Source of the DNA: JBBKXJ01 sp037969395
GTDB lineage: Bacteria; Pseudomonadota; Gammaproteobacteria; Pseudomonadales; JAUIET01
Assembly (NCBI GenBank): GCA_037969395.1
Contig: JBBKXJ010000018.1
Location: 1-64,000 of the forward strand
Length of the DNA stretch: 64,000 nucleotides
Direction: 5' to 3'
Positions 41,915 to 50,914 of the stretch are shown in pieces. The first letter of the stretch is position 1. The number at the start of each line of letters is the position of its first letter. The position numbers were made by a program, and so were the translations under genes. The notes below the pieces were generated by a model. The model was not told where the DNA came from. It worked only from the letters and a program-made list of their open reading frames with translations, and made no database searches.

Positions 41915-41941
41915 TTCAATAACACTGATAGGTTAGCAACT

Positions 41942-43084
41942 GTGGATATACATAAATTATTGTCTTTGATGGTCGAAAAAGGCGCGTCCGATTTGTTCAT
42001 AACTGCCGGCGTGGCGCCCAGCATAAAAGTTCATGGCAAGGTGGAGCCGGTCTCGGACACGCCGCTAAGCCCGGAAAAGACCCGCGAGACAGTGCTTGGT
42101 GTGATGAACGACAAACAGCGCAAGGAATTCCTCGAGCAGCATGAATGCAACTTTGCCATCAGCGCGCGCGGTACCGGCAGGTTTCGAGTCAGCGCGTTTT
42201 ACCAGCGTAATCTAATGGGCATGGTGCTGCGTCGTATCGAAACGACTATACCGACCATTGAAGACCTGTCCTTGCCAGAGATCATAAAGGACTTGTCGAT
42301 GACCAAGCGCGGACTGATCGTATTCGTGGGCGCCACCGGCGCCGGTAAGTCGACCTCGCTGGCGTCGATGATCGGCCACCGCAATCGCAATTCCACCGGC
42401 CACATTATCAGCGTGGAAGACCCAATCGAGTATATCCACCAACATGCTTCCTGCATCGTTACCCAGCGTGAAGTCGGCATCGATACCGACTCGTTTGAAA
42501 TAGCGCTGAAAAACATGCTGCGCCAGGCACCCGACGTCATCATGATCGGCGAGGTGCGTACCCGCGAAACCATGGAGCACGCCATTACCTTCGCCGAAAC
42601 CGGTCACCTGTGCCTGTGTACGCTGCACGCCAACAATGCTAACCAGGCGCTGGACCGCATCCTCCACTTTTTCCCGCCCGAACGCCACGGCCAGCTGTGG
42701 ATGGACCTATCGCTTAACCTCAAGGCCATGGTCGCACAGCAATTGGTGCCAACCGCCGACGGCACTGGCCGCCGCGCTGTCGTAGAAGTGTTATTAAACA
42801 CGCCGCTGGCACAGGACCTGATTCGTAAGGGCGAAGTCCACTCTTTGAAAGAGTTGATGAAAAAGTCCAACGAACAAGGCATGCAAACCTTTGACCAGGC
42901 GCTGTACGAGCTTTTCAAGGACGGTGAGATCACTTATGAGGACGCATTGGTACACGCCGACTCGGCCAACGATTTGCGTCTGATGATCAAACTTGGCGAC
43001 GAAAATCTGAACTACGACAGCGCTAATGACAAGTTGAGTATGCAGGCAGAGGAGTCGCCGGCGCAGAACTTTATGCGGCGTTAA
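41942..43084 (+). CDS. pilU: Type IV pilus retraction accessory ATPase PilU
   Basis: PilU (380 aa) works with PilT in retraction under load. The start is GTG at 41942 (VDIHKLLSLMVEKGASDL). Walker A GATGAGKST is near residue 131. The Walker B region IMIGEVRTRETMEHAI and the His box TGHLCLCTLHANNANQ differ from PilT in the way typical of PilU. The long C-terminal tail is also PilU-like. The thiamine riboswitch begins about 60 bases after the stop. Confidence 0.96.
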   Translation: MDIHKLLSLMVEKGASDLFITAGVAPSIKVHGKVEPVSDTPLSPEKTRETVLGVMNDKQRKEFLEQHECNFAISARGTGRFRVSAFYQRNLMGMVLRRIETTIPTIEDLSLPEIIKDLSMTKRGLIVFVGATGAGKSTSLASMIGHRNRNSTGHIISVEDPIEYIHQHASCIVTQREVGIDTDSFEIALKNMLRQAPDVIMIGEVRTRETMEHAITFAETGHLCLCTLHANNANQALDRILHFFPPERHGQLWMDLSLNLKAMVAQQLVPTADGTGRRAVVEVLLNTPLAQDLIRKGEVHSLKELMKKSNEQGMQTFDQALYELFKDGEITYEDALVHADSANDLRLMIKLGDENLNYDSANDKLSMQAEESPAQNFMRR

Positions 43085-43102
43085 ATTCACGCTTAACTCT
43101 TA

Positions 43103-43132
43103 TTGCAAAACCCCTCGATAGCTGCGTATACT
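43103..43132 (+). promoter_or_regulatory. Predicted promoter for the thiamine operon
   Basis: TTGCAA at 43103-43108 and TATACT at 43127-43132 with an 18-base spacer give a plausible sigma-70 promoter. Transcription would begin near 43139, just before the TPP aptamer. The -10 lies in the loop of an inverted repeat (43110-43151). Confidence 0.5.
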
Positions 43133-43151
43133 CTTCGCAGCTTGTCGGGGT
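43110..43151 (+). repeat. Stem-loop overlapping the 5' strand of the TPP aptamer
   Basis: ACCCC (43110-43114) and AGCTGCG (43120-43126) pair with CGCAGCT (43136-43142) and GGGGT (43147-43151). The right-hand GGGGT is part of the conserved 5' strand of the THI box, so the stem and the aptamer exclude each other. The left arm lies upstream of the predicted transcription start. The stem could therefore form only in transcripts reading through from pilU. Confidence 0.55.
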
Positions 43152-43240
43152 GCTGTTGTTTGGTTTAAGTGTAAGCTTGCCAAACAATGCTGAGAAAATA
43201 CCCGCACGACCTGATCAGGATAATGCCTGCGCAGGGAACC
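43143..43240 (+). ncRNA. TPP riboswitch (THI element)
   Basis: The conserved TPP aptamer parts appear in order: CGGGGTGC near 43146, CTGAGA at 43190-43195 region, then ACCCGCACGACCTGATC (around 43200-43216) and GGATAATGCCTGCGCAGGGAA ending near 43238 (key bases: GGATAATGCC and GCGCAGGGAA). It lies in the leader of thiC. No clear terminator hairpin follows, so control may be at translation or by another route. It should shut thiamine synthesis genes off when TPP is plentiful. Confidence 0.95.
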
Positions 43241-43325
43241 AAGTACAGCAATTCAATTGAGCGCAGTTTTCGATAACGACCTCTCTTCGATTTGCCTGGC
43301 AAGCCCGATTTTTAATCAATGAGGC

Positions 43326-45284
43326 ATGCAGGCAATGAGCAAGCAAAGCAATACTTTCACCAAAATTACGCAGGTTGACCAGGCATCGGTGCAACCGTTC
43401 CCGAATTCCGGGAAAATTTACGTGCAAGGCAGCCGTGCTGATATTCAGGTGCCAATGCGTGAGATCACACTCACGCCAACTGCTATCGACGGCAACAGTG
43501 ATAAGCAAGGGGGTAGTGAGGGGTTTGAACATAATCCACCGGTGAGGGTTTACGATACCTCCGGCGTGTACACCGACCCTGATTATGCTATTGACGTGGC
43601 TCAAGGTTTGACCAGCACGCCGCGTCAAAATTGGGTCATTGAGCGCAACGACACGGTTGAACTGCCTTATAACAGTTCTATTTTTACCCGCGAGCGCCTT
43701 CGAGACAGCTCGCTGGACGGCCTTCGGTTTGATCTTGCACGCAAGTCTCGTACGGCCATAGACGGTCGCAACGTCAGCCAAATGCACTACGCGCGGCAGG
43801 GCATTATTACGCCTGAGATGGAGTACATTGCCATTCGCGAAAATATGTCGCTGGCGCAGGCCAGAGAGCAAGGCTCAGCGTTTGGTCGGCCGGGTTTTCA
43901 GCATAGCGGCCATGACTTTGGCGCAAATATTCCCAATGAAATCACCCCCGAATTTGTGCGTTCTGAAGTGGCTCGTGGACGGGCGGTTATTCCTGCGAAC
44001 ATTAACCACCCGGAACTGGAGCCAATGATTATTGGCCGTAACTTTCTGGTAAAAATTAACGGCAATATCGGTAATTCTGCGCTAGGCAGCTCGATAGAGG
44101 AAGAGGTAGCCAAGCTAACCTGGGGTATCCGCTGGGGAGCGGATACGATAATGGATTTATCCACCGGCAAAAATATTCACGAAACACGGGAATGGATTGT
44201 ACGCAACTCTCCGGTGCCGGTTGGTACCGTGCCTATCTATCAAGCACTGGAGAAAGTCGGCGGCGTTGCTGAAGACCTGACCTGGGAGATCTTCCGCGAC
44301 ACTTTAATCGAGCAAGCCGAACAGGGGGTAGATTATTTCACCATTCATGCCGGCGTGTTGCTGCGCTATGTACCACTAACGGCCAGACGCGTAACTGGCA
44401 TTGTCTCGCGTGGTGGTTCGATTATGGCCAAATGGTGTTTAGCCCACCATAAAGAAAGCTTTCTTTACAGCCACTTTGAAGACATATGCGAAATTATGAA
44501 AGCCTACGACGTGACCTTCTCCTTAGGTGATGGCCTGCGACCAGGCTGCATTGCCGATGCTAACGATGCAGCTCAGTTTGGTGAATTGGAAACACTTGGC
44601 GAGCTAACAAAAATTGCCTGGAAGCATGCTGTACAGTGCTTCATTGAAGGCCCGGGGCATGTGCCTATGCATATGATTAAAGATAACATGGACAAACAGT
44701 TAGAGCATTGCCATGAAGCGCCTTTTTATACTCTTGGGCCGTTAGTTACCGACATCGCGCCGGGCTACGACCATATAACCTCAGGCATAGGGGCGGCCAT
44801 GATCGGCTGGTACGGCTGCGCCATGCTGTGCTATGTAACGCCGAAGGAGCATCTGGGTTTGCCGAATAAAGACGACGTTAAAGAGGGCATTATCACCTAT
44901 AAAATTGCCGCCCACGCCGCTGATCTCGCCAAGGGTCATCCCGGGGCGCAATTGCGAGATAACGCACTATCAAAGGCACGCTTTGAATTCCGCTGGGAAG
45001 ATCAGTTTAATCTGGGTTTGGATCCGGATACCGCGCGTAGCTATCACGATGAAACTTTACCGAAAGAGTCCGGCAAGGTGGCGCATTTTTGCTCCATGTG
45101 CGGGCCTAAATTCTGCTCCATGAAAATCTCTCAGGATGTGCGCGACTACGCAAAGAAGAATGGTTTTGAGGTCGCGGGTGACAGCGTCAAGGTTCTGGAT
45201 TTAAGTACCGATGTTGATGCTGAAATGGCGCAGAAAGCTGAGGAGTTCAAGCAACAGGGCAGCGAGATCTACCAAAAGGTCTAA
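43326..45284 (+). CDS. thiC: Phosphomethylpyrimidine synthase ThiC
   Basis: ThiC (652 aa) converts aminoimidazole ribotide to the HMP phosphate half of thiamine by radical SAM chemistry. The C-terminal cluster motif C-x2-C-x4-C (CSMCGPKFC) is near residues 587-595. YFTIHAGVLLRYVPLT, GRGG-type SRGGSIMAKWC and HCHEAPFYTLGPLVTDIAPGYDH are diagnostic. ATG 43326 or 43335 are both possible starts. It is the first gene of the riboswitch-controlled operon. Confidence 0.97.
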   Translation: MQAMSKQSNTFTKITQVDQASVQPFPNSGKIYVQGSRADIQVPMREITLTPTAIDGNSDKQGGSEGFEHNPPVRVYDTSGVYTDPDYAIDVAQGLTSTPRQNWVIERNDTVELPYNSSIFTRERLRDSSLDGLRFDLARKSRTAIDGRNVSQMHYARQGIITPEMEYIAIRENMSLAQAREQGSAFGRPGFQHSGHDFGANIPNEITPEFVRSEVARGRAVIPANINHPELEPMIIGRNFLVKINGNIGNSALGSSIEEEVAKLTWGIRWGADTIMDLSTGKNIHETREWIVRNSPVPVGTVPIYQALEKVGGVAEDLTWEIFRDTLIEQAEQGVDYFTIHAGVLLRYVPLTARRVTGIVSRGGSIMAKWCLAHHKESFLYSHFEDICEIMKAYDVTFSLGDGLRPGCIADANDAAQFGELETLGELTKIAWKHAVQCFIEGPGHVPMHMIKDNMDKQLEHCHEAPFYTLGPLVTDIAPGYDHITSGIGAAMIGWYGCAMLCYVTPKEHLGLPNKDDVKEGIITYKIAAHAADLAKGHPGAQLRDNALSKARFEFRWEDQFNLGLDPDTARSYHDETLPKESGKVAHFCSMCGPKFCSMKISQDVRDYAKKNGFEVAGDSVKVLDLSTDVDAEMAQKAEEFKQQGSEIYQKV

Positions 45285-45289
45285 CAGGA

Positions 45290-46402
45290 GTGAGCGACAA
45301 AATAGCGATCGTCGGTGCGGGTCTCATTGGCCGCTTGCTAGCCTGGCAACTGTTAAAACATCGTTGCCAGGTTGATTTATATGACCGGGACCAGGGCGAC
45401 GCAAGCCAGTCAGCCGCTGCTATTGCCGCCGCGATGCTGGCACCTGTCAGTGAAGCAGTTGATGCTGAACCGGTTGTCTACCGGCAAGGATTAGCGGCAC
45501 TGGGTATATGGAAAACCTGGGTCGATGAATTAAATCTGACAACTTCCATTGCTACCGAATTGAACGTCAACGGTAGTATCGTCGTTAGCCACCGCCAGGA
45601 TCAGGGTGACTTTCAACGCTTTGTGCAGCGGCTACGGTCGCATGCTGATATACGCAATAACAGTTTTGGCATAATCAATAAATCACAGCTAAGTCAGCTG
45701 GAGCCTGAACTGTGCGAGAACTTTGCCAGCGCCTGTTATCTTGAAGACGAAGGCTGCCTCGATAATAGCGCCCTGTTGGAAGCGTTAGCTGCAGCGATCA
45801 CGCAGCGCGGAGGCCGCTGGCACTACTCTCATCAGGTAACACACTTGCGCGCTGACAACTGCATGCAAGTGTTTGCCGGTGTCGATCGCATCATCGATTG
45901 CCGGGGTTTTGGAGCACGGGAGGATACGCAGTCGCTGCGCGGCGTGCGTGGTGAGGTGATTCGTGTGTTTGCGCCGGAGGTTTATTTATCGCGTCCTGTG
46001 CGTTTAATGCATCCTCGCTATAAGCTTTATATCGCTCCCAAGCCGGGGCACGAATATGTTATTGGCGCGACCCAAATCGAAAGTGAATCCGAACACCCTG
46101 TTACCGTTCGTTCAGGCCTCGAATTGTTATCCGCCTTATACAGCGTGCATACGGGTTTTAGTGAGGCGGAAATTTTATCGCAAAGCGCGCGTTGCCGGCC
46201 TGCGTTTGCAGATAACCTGCCGGCAATTCGCCAGCAAGGCGAGTTTGTCAGTATTAATGGCCTGTACCGTCACGGTTATTTGCTGTCGCCCGTGGTGATA
46301 CAACAAGCGCTGGGGGCTATGGGTTACAGCGAGGAGCAACCCTGGCCTGCTATTCTCAGCGCGTCGACTCGCCATTTTAACGAACAACAGGGGGCCGCAT
46401 GA
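45290..46402 (+). CDS. thiO: Glycine oxidase ThiO
   Basis: ThiO (370 aa) is an FAD enzyme that oxidises glycine to iminoglycine for thiazole synthesis in the aerobic route. The FAD motif IAIVGAGLIGRLLAWQLLK is at residues 5-23. The C-terminal RPAFADNLPAIRQQGEFVSINGLYRHGYLLSP is the typical DAO-family end. The start is GTG at 45290, 5 bases after thiC. It overlaps thiS by 4 bases. Confidence 0.92.
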   Translation: MSDKIAIVGAGLIGRLLAWQLLKHRCQVDLYDRDQGDASQSAAAIAAAMLAPVSEAVDAEPVVYRQGLAALGIWKTWVDELNLTTSIATELNVNGSIVVSHRQDQGDFQRFVQRLRSHADIRNNSFGIINKSQLSQLEPELCENFASACYLEDEGCLDNSALLEALAAAITQRGGRWHYSHQVTHLRADNCMQVFAGVDRIIDCRGFGAREDTQSLRGVRGEVIRVFAPEVYLSRPVRLMHPRYKLYIAPKPGHEYVIGATQIESESEHPVTVRSGLELLSALYSVHTGFSEAEILSQSARCRPAFADNLPAIRQQGEFVSINGLYRHGYLLSPVVIQQALGAMGYSEEQPWPAILSASTRHFNEQQGAA

Positions 46403-46602
46403 TTGAAGTGTCAATCAACGATGAAAGTAAAACGTGTTCAGTCGATACGACAATTAAAACGTTACTGGAAAGCTGCGGCTTTGCAAGTGACCAAATCGCC
46501 GTTGCAGTCAACGCCGAATTTGTGCCGCGTAGTAATTATACCAGCCGCCGATTAAACACTGGTGACCAGGTCGAAGTGCTAGTGCCGGTACAGGGCGGTT
46601 GA
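46399..46602 (+). CDS. thiS: Sulfur carrier protein ThiS
   Basis: ThiS (67 aa) is a ubiquitin-like carrier whose C-terminal Gly-Gly is thiocarboxylated and delivers sulfur to ThiG. The sequence ends VEVLVPVQGG, exactly as required, and contains the family's VAVNAEFVPRS. It overlaps thiO by 4 bases. Confidence 0.96.
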   Translation: MIEVSINDESKTCSVDTTIKTLLESCGFASDQIAVAVNAEFVPRSNYTSRRLNTGDQVEVLVPVQGG

Positions 46603-46628
46603 AGGGCGGCTAACAATGGAGAGTCTTC

Positions 46629-47417
46629 GTGGTTGACCTGGTTACCTTTTACGACCAATCCTTCGCCAGCCGGTTCTTGATCGGCTCGGCTTTATACCCC
46701 TCACCGCAAATTATGGCTGCGGCGGTAAAAGCCTCGGGCGCGAACATCATCACTCTGTCGCTGCGTCGTCAGTCACCGGAAAAACAGGGTGGTAAAAGCT
46801 ATTGGGAATTTATTCAGGAGCTTGGCTGCACCTTGCTGCCGAATACTGCAGGCTGCCACAGCGCCAAAGAAGCCGTTACACTGGCAAAAATGTCGCGTGA
46901 TTTATTCCACAGCGACTGGATAAAACTGGAAGTGATTGGCGACGCTTACAATCTACAGCCCGACCCCTTCGGCCTGCTGGAAGCTGCAGCCGAGTTAATC
47001 CAGGACGGCTTTAAAGTTTTCCCTTATTGCACTGATGATCTGGTGGTATGCCAAAAATTACTCGACGTCGGCTGTGAAGTATTGATGCCGTGGGGTTCGC
47101 CTATTGGCACCGGTAAAGGCCTGATAAACCCCTATGCGTTGCAAACAATTCGTGAGCGCCTGACCGATGTTACTTTGGTGATAGATGCCGGTATTGGCTT
47201 GCCTTCACACGCCTGCCAGGCAATGGAGTTGGGCTATGATGCGGTGTTACTTAATACCGCCGTTGCCGAAGCGCGCGACCAGGCTAACATGGCGCAGGCT
47301 TTCAAGCACGCCATCGCCGCCGGCCGTAGCGCCTATCTTGCCGGTGCGGTCACTGAGCGACAAACCGCTAAGCCGAGCACTCCCACGCTGGGTATGCCTT
47401 TTTGGCATCAACAATAA
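46629..47417 (+). CDS. thiG: Thiazole synthase ThiG
   Basis: ThiG (262 aa) assembles the thiazole ring from DXP, iminoglycine and ThiS-thiocarboxylate. The Schiff-base lysine is K99 in KLEVIGD. FPYCTDDLVVCQKLLDVGC, PWGSPIGTGKG and the phosphate-binding GYDAVLLNTAVAEARD are family motifs. The start is GTG at 46629. It follows thiS by 26 bases. Confidence 0.97.
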   Translation: MVDLVTFYDQSFASRFLIGSALYPSPQIMAAAVKASGANIITLSLRRQSPEKQGGKSYWEFIQELGCTLLPNTAGCHSAKEAVTLAKMSRDLFHSDWIKLEVIGDAYNLQPDPFGLLEAAAELIQDGFKVFPYCTDDLVVCQKLLDVGCEVLMPWGSPIGTGKGLINPYALQTIRERLTDVTLVIDAGIGLPSHACQAMELGYDAVLLNTAVAEARDQANMAQAFKHAIAAGRSAYLAGAVTERQTAKPSTPTLGMPFWHQQ

Positions 47418-47438
47418 CTCTTCTGCCGCAGTAACGTT

Positions 47439-48902
47439 ATGACAGCAAAAAATCTGAAGCCTATTGTGTGCGCCATTGCCGGTTCCGACTGTAGCGGTGG
47501 GGCCGGTGTGCAGGCCGACAACCAGGTCATTCAGGCGTTCGACTGTTTTGCCACTAATATAATCACGGCGGTGACCGCGCAAAATAGTCAATCTGTTAGT
47601 GCTGTTGAAACTTCTGCGCTGATCGATGCGCAGTGGCAGGCGTTGCAGCAGGAATATCCTGCCGACGTGTTTAAACTTGGTATGTTAGCCGGCCAGGCAA
47701 CGGTGCAGCAACTCACCGAGTTGCTCAAAACGAACGTAAAACCGGTGATTTGCGACCCCGTTTTACAGGCTTCCAATGGCGCGGAGCTAATTGACAATAG
47801 CGAAGCTTATCTTACCCTGCTGCAGCACGTCGATGTATTGATACCCAATCAGCAGGAATTTCAGCGCCTGTTTGCGATTAAGCTAACTAGTGCCGAACAG
47901 TTACAGAAACATGCCTTACACGTTAGTCAGCAGTATCAGCTAAATCTGATTATCACCGGCGGCGAGAACCTGTTTAACAGCCAAAAGGCGGCCGATTTGT
48001 GCATTATTAATGGCCATTGTTTCTGGATGCTGTCGCCAATGCGCAGCGGCAACAATACCCATGGCACCGGCTGTAGTTTCAGTTCTGCCTATGCATCAGC
48101 TATAGCTTGTGGTTATGAAGGCATTGATGCCGCCGTGTTAGCCAAGGCGTATATCAACCAGGCACTTGCCAACAGTGCTGACGTCAATCGCGAGCAAGGG
48201 GCTAAAGGACCACTTGCGCATGCGGGTTTCCCCTGTGCAATAGACTTTCTGCCAACTATTGCAGCCAACAACCCGCTGCCGCTGGCGAATTTCCCTGCTA
48301 TCAAGCAGCAACTCGGTGTGTATCCTGTCGTTGACAACATCGACTGGTTGGAGAAATGTTTGGCTGAGGGCGTTAACACTTTACAGCTGAGAGTTAAGGA
48401 TAAAACCGAACAGCAATTAGATGAATTAGTCGCCAGGGCCAGCCGCCTGGGAAGAGAATATAAAGCGCGTCTGTTTATTAACGATTACTGGCAGTTAGCA
48501 ATTAAACACCAGGCCTACGGCGTACACTTGGGGCACGAAGATCTGGACAGCGCCGATACTGCGGCGATTAACGCGGCCGGTTTGCATTTGGGCATCAGCA
48601 CCCATAGCTGGTATGAAATAGCCCGCGCCCATAGCTACCAGCCGAGTTACATTGCCATAGGCCCTATCTATGCGACCACCACCAAGCTGATGCGCTTTGC
48701 TCCACAGGGGATAGCGCAACTCAGGCAGTGGGTAACGATGCTTGGCGATCGTTATCCGCTGGTCGCTATGGGTGGCATTGACCTGGCGAATACAGAGGAG
48801 GTGTTAAGCACCGGTGTCGGCAGCGTCGCGATGGTGCGCGCCGTTACCGAAGCGGGTAATTACCGTCAAGCCATTGCCGATTTCCAGCAATTATTGAATT
48901 AG
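47439..48902 (+). CDS. thiDE: Fused HMP(-P) kinase ThiD and thiamine-phosphate synthase ThiE
   Basis: This 487-aa protein joins two consecutive steps. Residues 1-270 are ThiD: CAIAGSDCSGGAGVQADNQV at the start, CDPVLQASNGAELID, and the anion hole NNTHGTGCSFSSA. Residues about 285-487 are ThiE: TLQLRVKDKTEQQLDEL, LFINDYWQLAIKHQAYGVHLGHEDL, YIAIGPIYATTTK and AMGGIDLAN. It phosphorylates HMP-P to HMP-PP and couples that product to thiazole phosphate. It ends the thiamine operon. Confidence 0.95.
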   Translation: MTAKNLKPIVCAIAGSDCSGGAGVQADNQVIQAFDCFATNIITAVTAQNSQSVSAVETSALIDAQWQALQQEYPADVFKLGMLAGQATVQQLTELLKTNVKPVICDPVLQASNGAELIDNSEAYLTLLQHVDVLIPNQQEFQRLFAIKLTSAEQLQKHALHVSQQYQLNLIITGGENLFNSQKAADLCIINGHCFWMLSPMRSGNNTHGTGCSFSSAYASAIACGYEGIDAAVLAKAYINQALANSADVNREQGAKGPLAHAGFPCAIDFLPTIAANNPLPLANFPAIKQQLGVYPVVDNIDWLEKCLAEGVNTLQLRVKDKTEQQLDELVARASRLGREYKARLFINDYWQLAIKHQAYGVHLGHEDLDSADTAAINAAGLHLGISTHSWYEIARAHSYQPSYIAIGPIYATTTKLMRFAPQGIAQLRQWVTMLGDRYPLVAMGGIDLANTEEVLSTGVGSVAMVRAVTEAGNYRQAIADFQQLLN

Positions 48903-48942
48903 CATTGTCTGGTGGCTGATCACTGGTCTAATGAAGGTCGCG

Positions 48943-49386
48943 TTAGTTTAGCGCCAGCCAGGTCTGCAGAATAAGCTGCGCCGCAATACTGTCAATCGGC
49001 CGCTTACGGTAGTTTCGCTTTTTGTTGCCTCCAAACTTGTTGCCTTCAAGCTCTGCCAGCTGACTTTTAGCTTCATGGCTGGACAAGCGCTCGTCCACCA
49101 GTTCAACCGGTAAGTTAAACCGCCCCTCCAGCTGGCGCGCAAAACGCCTTGCCCGCTCGCTCATACTGCTGCTGGAGCCGTCCATATTCAGTGGTTCTCC
49201 CACCAGCAGTAATTGCGGTTGCCATTCTTGCAACAAAGCTTCGACCGCTTTCCAGTCAGGCTTGCCGTCGCTGGCGCGAATAATTGGTAGCGGTGAGATA
49301 ATGGTTGTTGCTTGTTGCAGCAGGGCGACACCAATTTGTTTTAAGCCGTAATCGAAACACAGCACAGTTCGCCGTGGTTCAGGCAT
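48943..49386 (-). CDS. ruvX: Putative pre-16S rRNA nuclease / Holliday junction resolvase-like YqgF
   Basis: The 147-aa RNase H-fold protein has the catalytic first strand LCFDYGLKQIGVAL with an Asp near residue 11. The Glu/Asp region LLLVGEPLNMDGSSS and the ELVDERLSSHEA motif follow, and near the C-terminus KKRNYRKRPIDSIAAQLILQ carries the last Asp. In E. coli YqgF matures the 16S rRNA 5' end. It overlaps yqgE by 8 bases, the usual gammaproteobacterial pair. Confidence 0.94.
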   Translation of the reverse strand: MPEPRRTVLCFDYGLKQIGVALLQQATTIISPLPIIRASDGKPDWKAVEALLQEWQPQLLLVGEPLNMDGSSSSMSERARRFARQLEGRFNLPVELVDERLSSHEAKSQLAELEGNKFGGNKKRNYRKRPIDSIAAQLILQTWLALN

Positions 49387-49945
49387 GGCCGGCGTTGGTG
49401 GTCAGCAAATTAATATCGAAGCCAAGTTTACGCGCGGCAGCAGCGACGCGTTGTTCAAAAGGTGTATCGAAAATAATGCTCGCATCGGCGGGCAACGTCA
49501 GCCAGGCGTTGTCGGCCAGCTCCTGCTCAAGTTGATCCGCGCCCCAGCCGGCATAGCCAATAATAACCAAAGCCCCCGGGGGGCCTTCATCGCGCGCCAT
49601 GGCGGTTAGAATGTCGCTCGACATGGTCAGGCTCACGTCGGCACTTACGTCCAGTGTGGACTTCCACGTTGTGCCGACACGATGCAGCACGAAACCGCGT
49701 TCCATCTCGACCGGCCCTCCGATTAACACGGGATGGGTGGTGCAGGCAGATGCGCTTTCGAGTTCGAGCTGGGAGAACACATCGGCCAGGGTTAAATCCA
49801 GCGGCCGGTTAATCACCAGACCCGCCGCGCCGTGTTCGTTATGGTCAAACACATAGGTCAAACTATGCGCAAAAATGGAATCCTGCAGGCAGGGCATAGC
49901 CAGTAAAAAATGGTTTTTCAAACTGGCGAGGGGCTGCGACTTCAT
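49379..49945 (-). CDS. algH: YqgE/AlgH family protein
   Basis: The 188-aa UPF0301 protein has LKNHFLLAMPCLQDSIFAHSLTYVFDHNEHGAAGLVINRPLD at the start and the conserved GYAGWGADQLEQELADNAWL near residues 123-143. AlgH was linked to alginate control in Pseudomonas, but its molecular role is unsettled. It is co-directional with ruvX and follows the TonB-family gene after 53 bases. Confidence 0.95.
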   Translation of the reverse strand: MKSQPLASLKNHFLLAMPCLQDSIFAHSLTYVFDHNEHGAAGLVINRPLDLTLADVFSQLELESASACTTHPVLIGGPVEMERGFVLHRVGTTWKSTLDVSADVSLTMSSDILTAMARDEGPPGALVIIGYAGWGADQLEQELADNAWLTLPADASIIFDTPFEQRVAAAARKLGFDINLLTTNAGHA

Positions 49946-49998
49946 GCAGCCATTATTGGCCGCCGCTATAGCAGGCGCAAGGATTTTCTAGGGACATT

Positions 49999-50895
49999 TC
50001 AGGAACGTCGCGCGCGCACTCTATCCTTGCGAAACTGCCAGGTGCGCACGATTTCGAGCTGGTCAATTTCCTGCTGCATTTCTACGCTGAAGGGTTCGTA
50101 TGGGGCTGCCAGCTTGACGATTTTTATCGCAGCAAGATCCAGCACGTCGTGACCGGAAGACTTAAGAATTTCAACCCGCTCGACGGCGCCGTTGGGGCTG
50201 AGCACCACCAGCAAGCGCAAATCACCATACACTTTTTGCGCCAGCGCTTCTCGTGGATAATTCTGGTTGCCAAGCAGTTCGATTTTACGCTCCCATTTGA
50301 GCAGGTAGCGTGCGTCCATCGCCTTTTTGGTCGACACTGAGGTGATGCGGCGCACGCGTGGCCGCTTGGCGGCGTCTTCTTTCAGGTCGCTGAGTCTGGC
50401 TGCCAGTGAGGCAATTTCGCTGGCCAGCTTCCGGTTAGATTCGCTCTCATTACTGTTTTCGGCCAGTTTCTGTTGCTGCGCATCGCTTTGCAACACCTGC
50501 CGTTTGGCTTTGCCGGTGGTGTAAACCAGGTTGCTCAGCTGTTGTTTCTGAGTAACGCTGCGTTGCTCGGCGTGTTGCTGATTAACGTCGCGCACCCTGG
50601 TATCCTGAAACTCGGCCAGCTCGGGCGCCGACAGCAGTGCTTTTTCCAACGCAGCACCGCTGGCCTGCTGATCGCGGTCGGCTGCATAGTCGGCTTTACC
50701 GGGATTTTTTTCGTGTTTGAACTGCGCCAGCGTCACTTCCAGCTGCGGTGCTTTAGCGGACTGCTTTTCCTGGGAGAAACCAATGCCGAGAATTAACGCC
50801 GCATGCAATGCCAGTGCAAACGAAAATGCCGTGCCCAGACGGTCCGGGTTAAACGATGCATAGCCGGTGTTGTCGATGACGCTTGCGCTGTTCAT
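49999..50895 (-). CDS. TonB family energy transducer (TonB3-like)
   Basis: The 298-aa inner-membrane protein has one N-terminal helix (residues about 22-40). A long charged, Gln/Lys/Glu-rich periplasmic spacer follows, without the usual Pro-Lys repeats, and then a C-terminal TonB domain (YPREALAQKVYGDLRLLVVLSPNGAVERVEILKSSGHDVLDLAAIKIVK). In P. aeruginosa the gene at this place, tonB3, is needed for twitching motility and lies beside the pil genes. That role is inferred here from context. Confidence 0.85.
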   Translation of the reverse strand: MNSASVIDNTGYASFNPDRLGTAFSFALALHAALILGIGFSQEKQSAKAPQLEVTLAQFKHEKNPGKADYAADRDQQASGAALEKALLSAPELAEFQDTRVRDVNQQHAEQRSVTQKQQLSNLVYTTGKAKRQVLQSDAQQQKLAENSNESESNRKLASEIASLAARLSDLKEDAAKRPRVRRITSVSTKKAMDARYLLKWERKIELLGNQNYPREALAQKVYGDLRLLVVLSPNGAVERVEILKSSGHDVLDLAAIKIVKLAAPYEPFSVEMQQEIDQLEIVRTWQFRKDRVRARRS

Positions 50896-50914
50896 GTTAG
50901 TGCTCGGTTTACTT

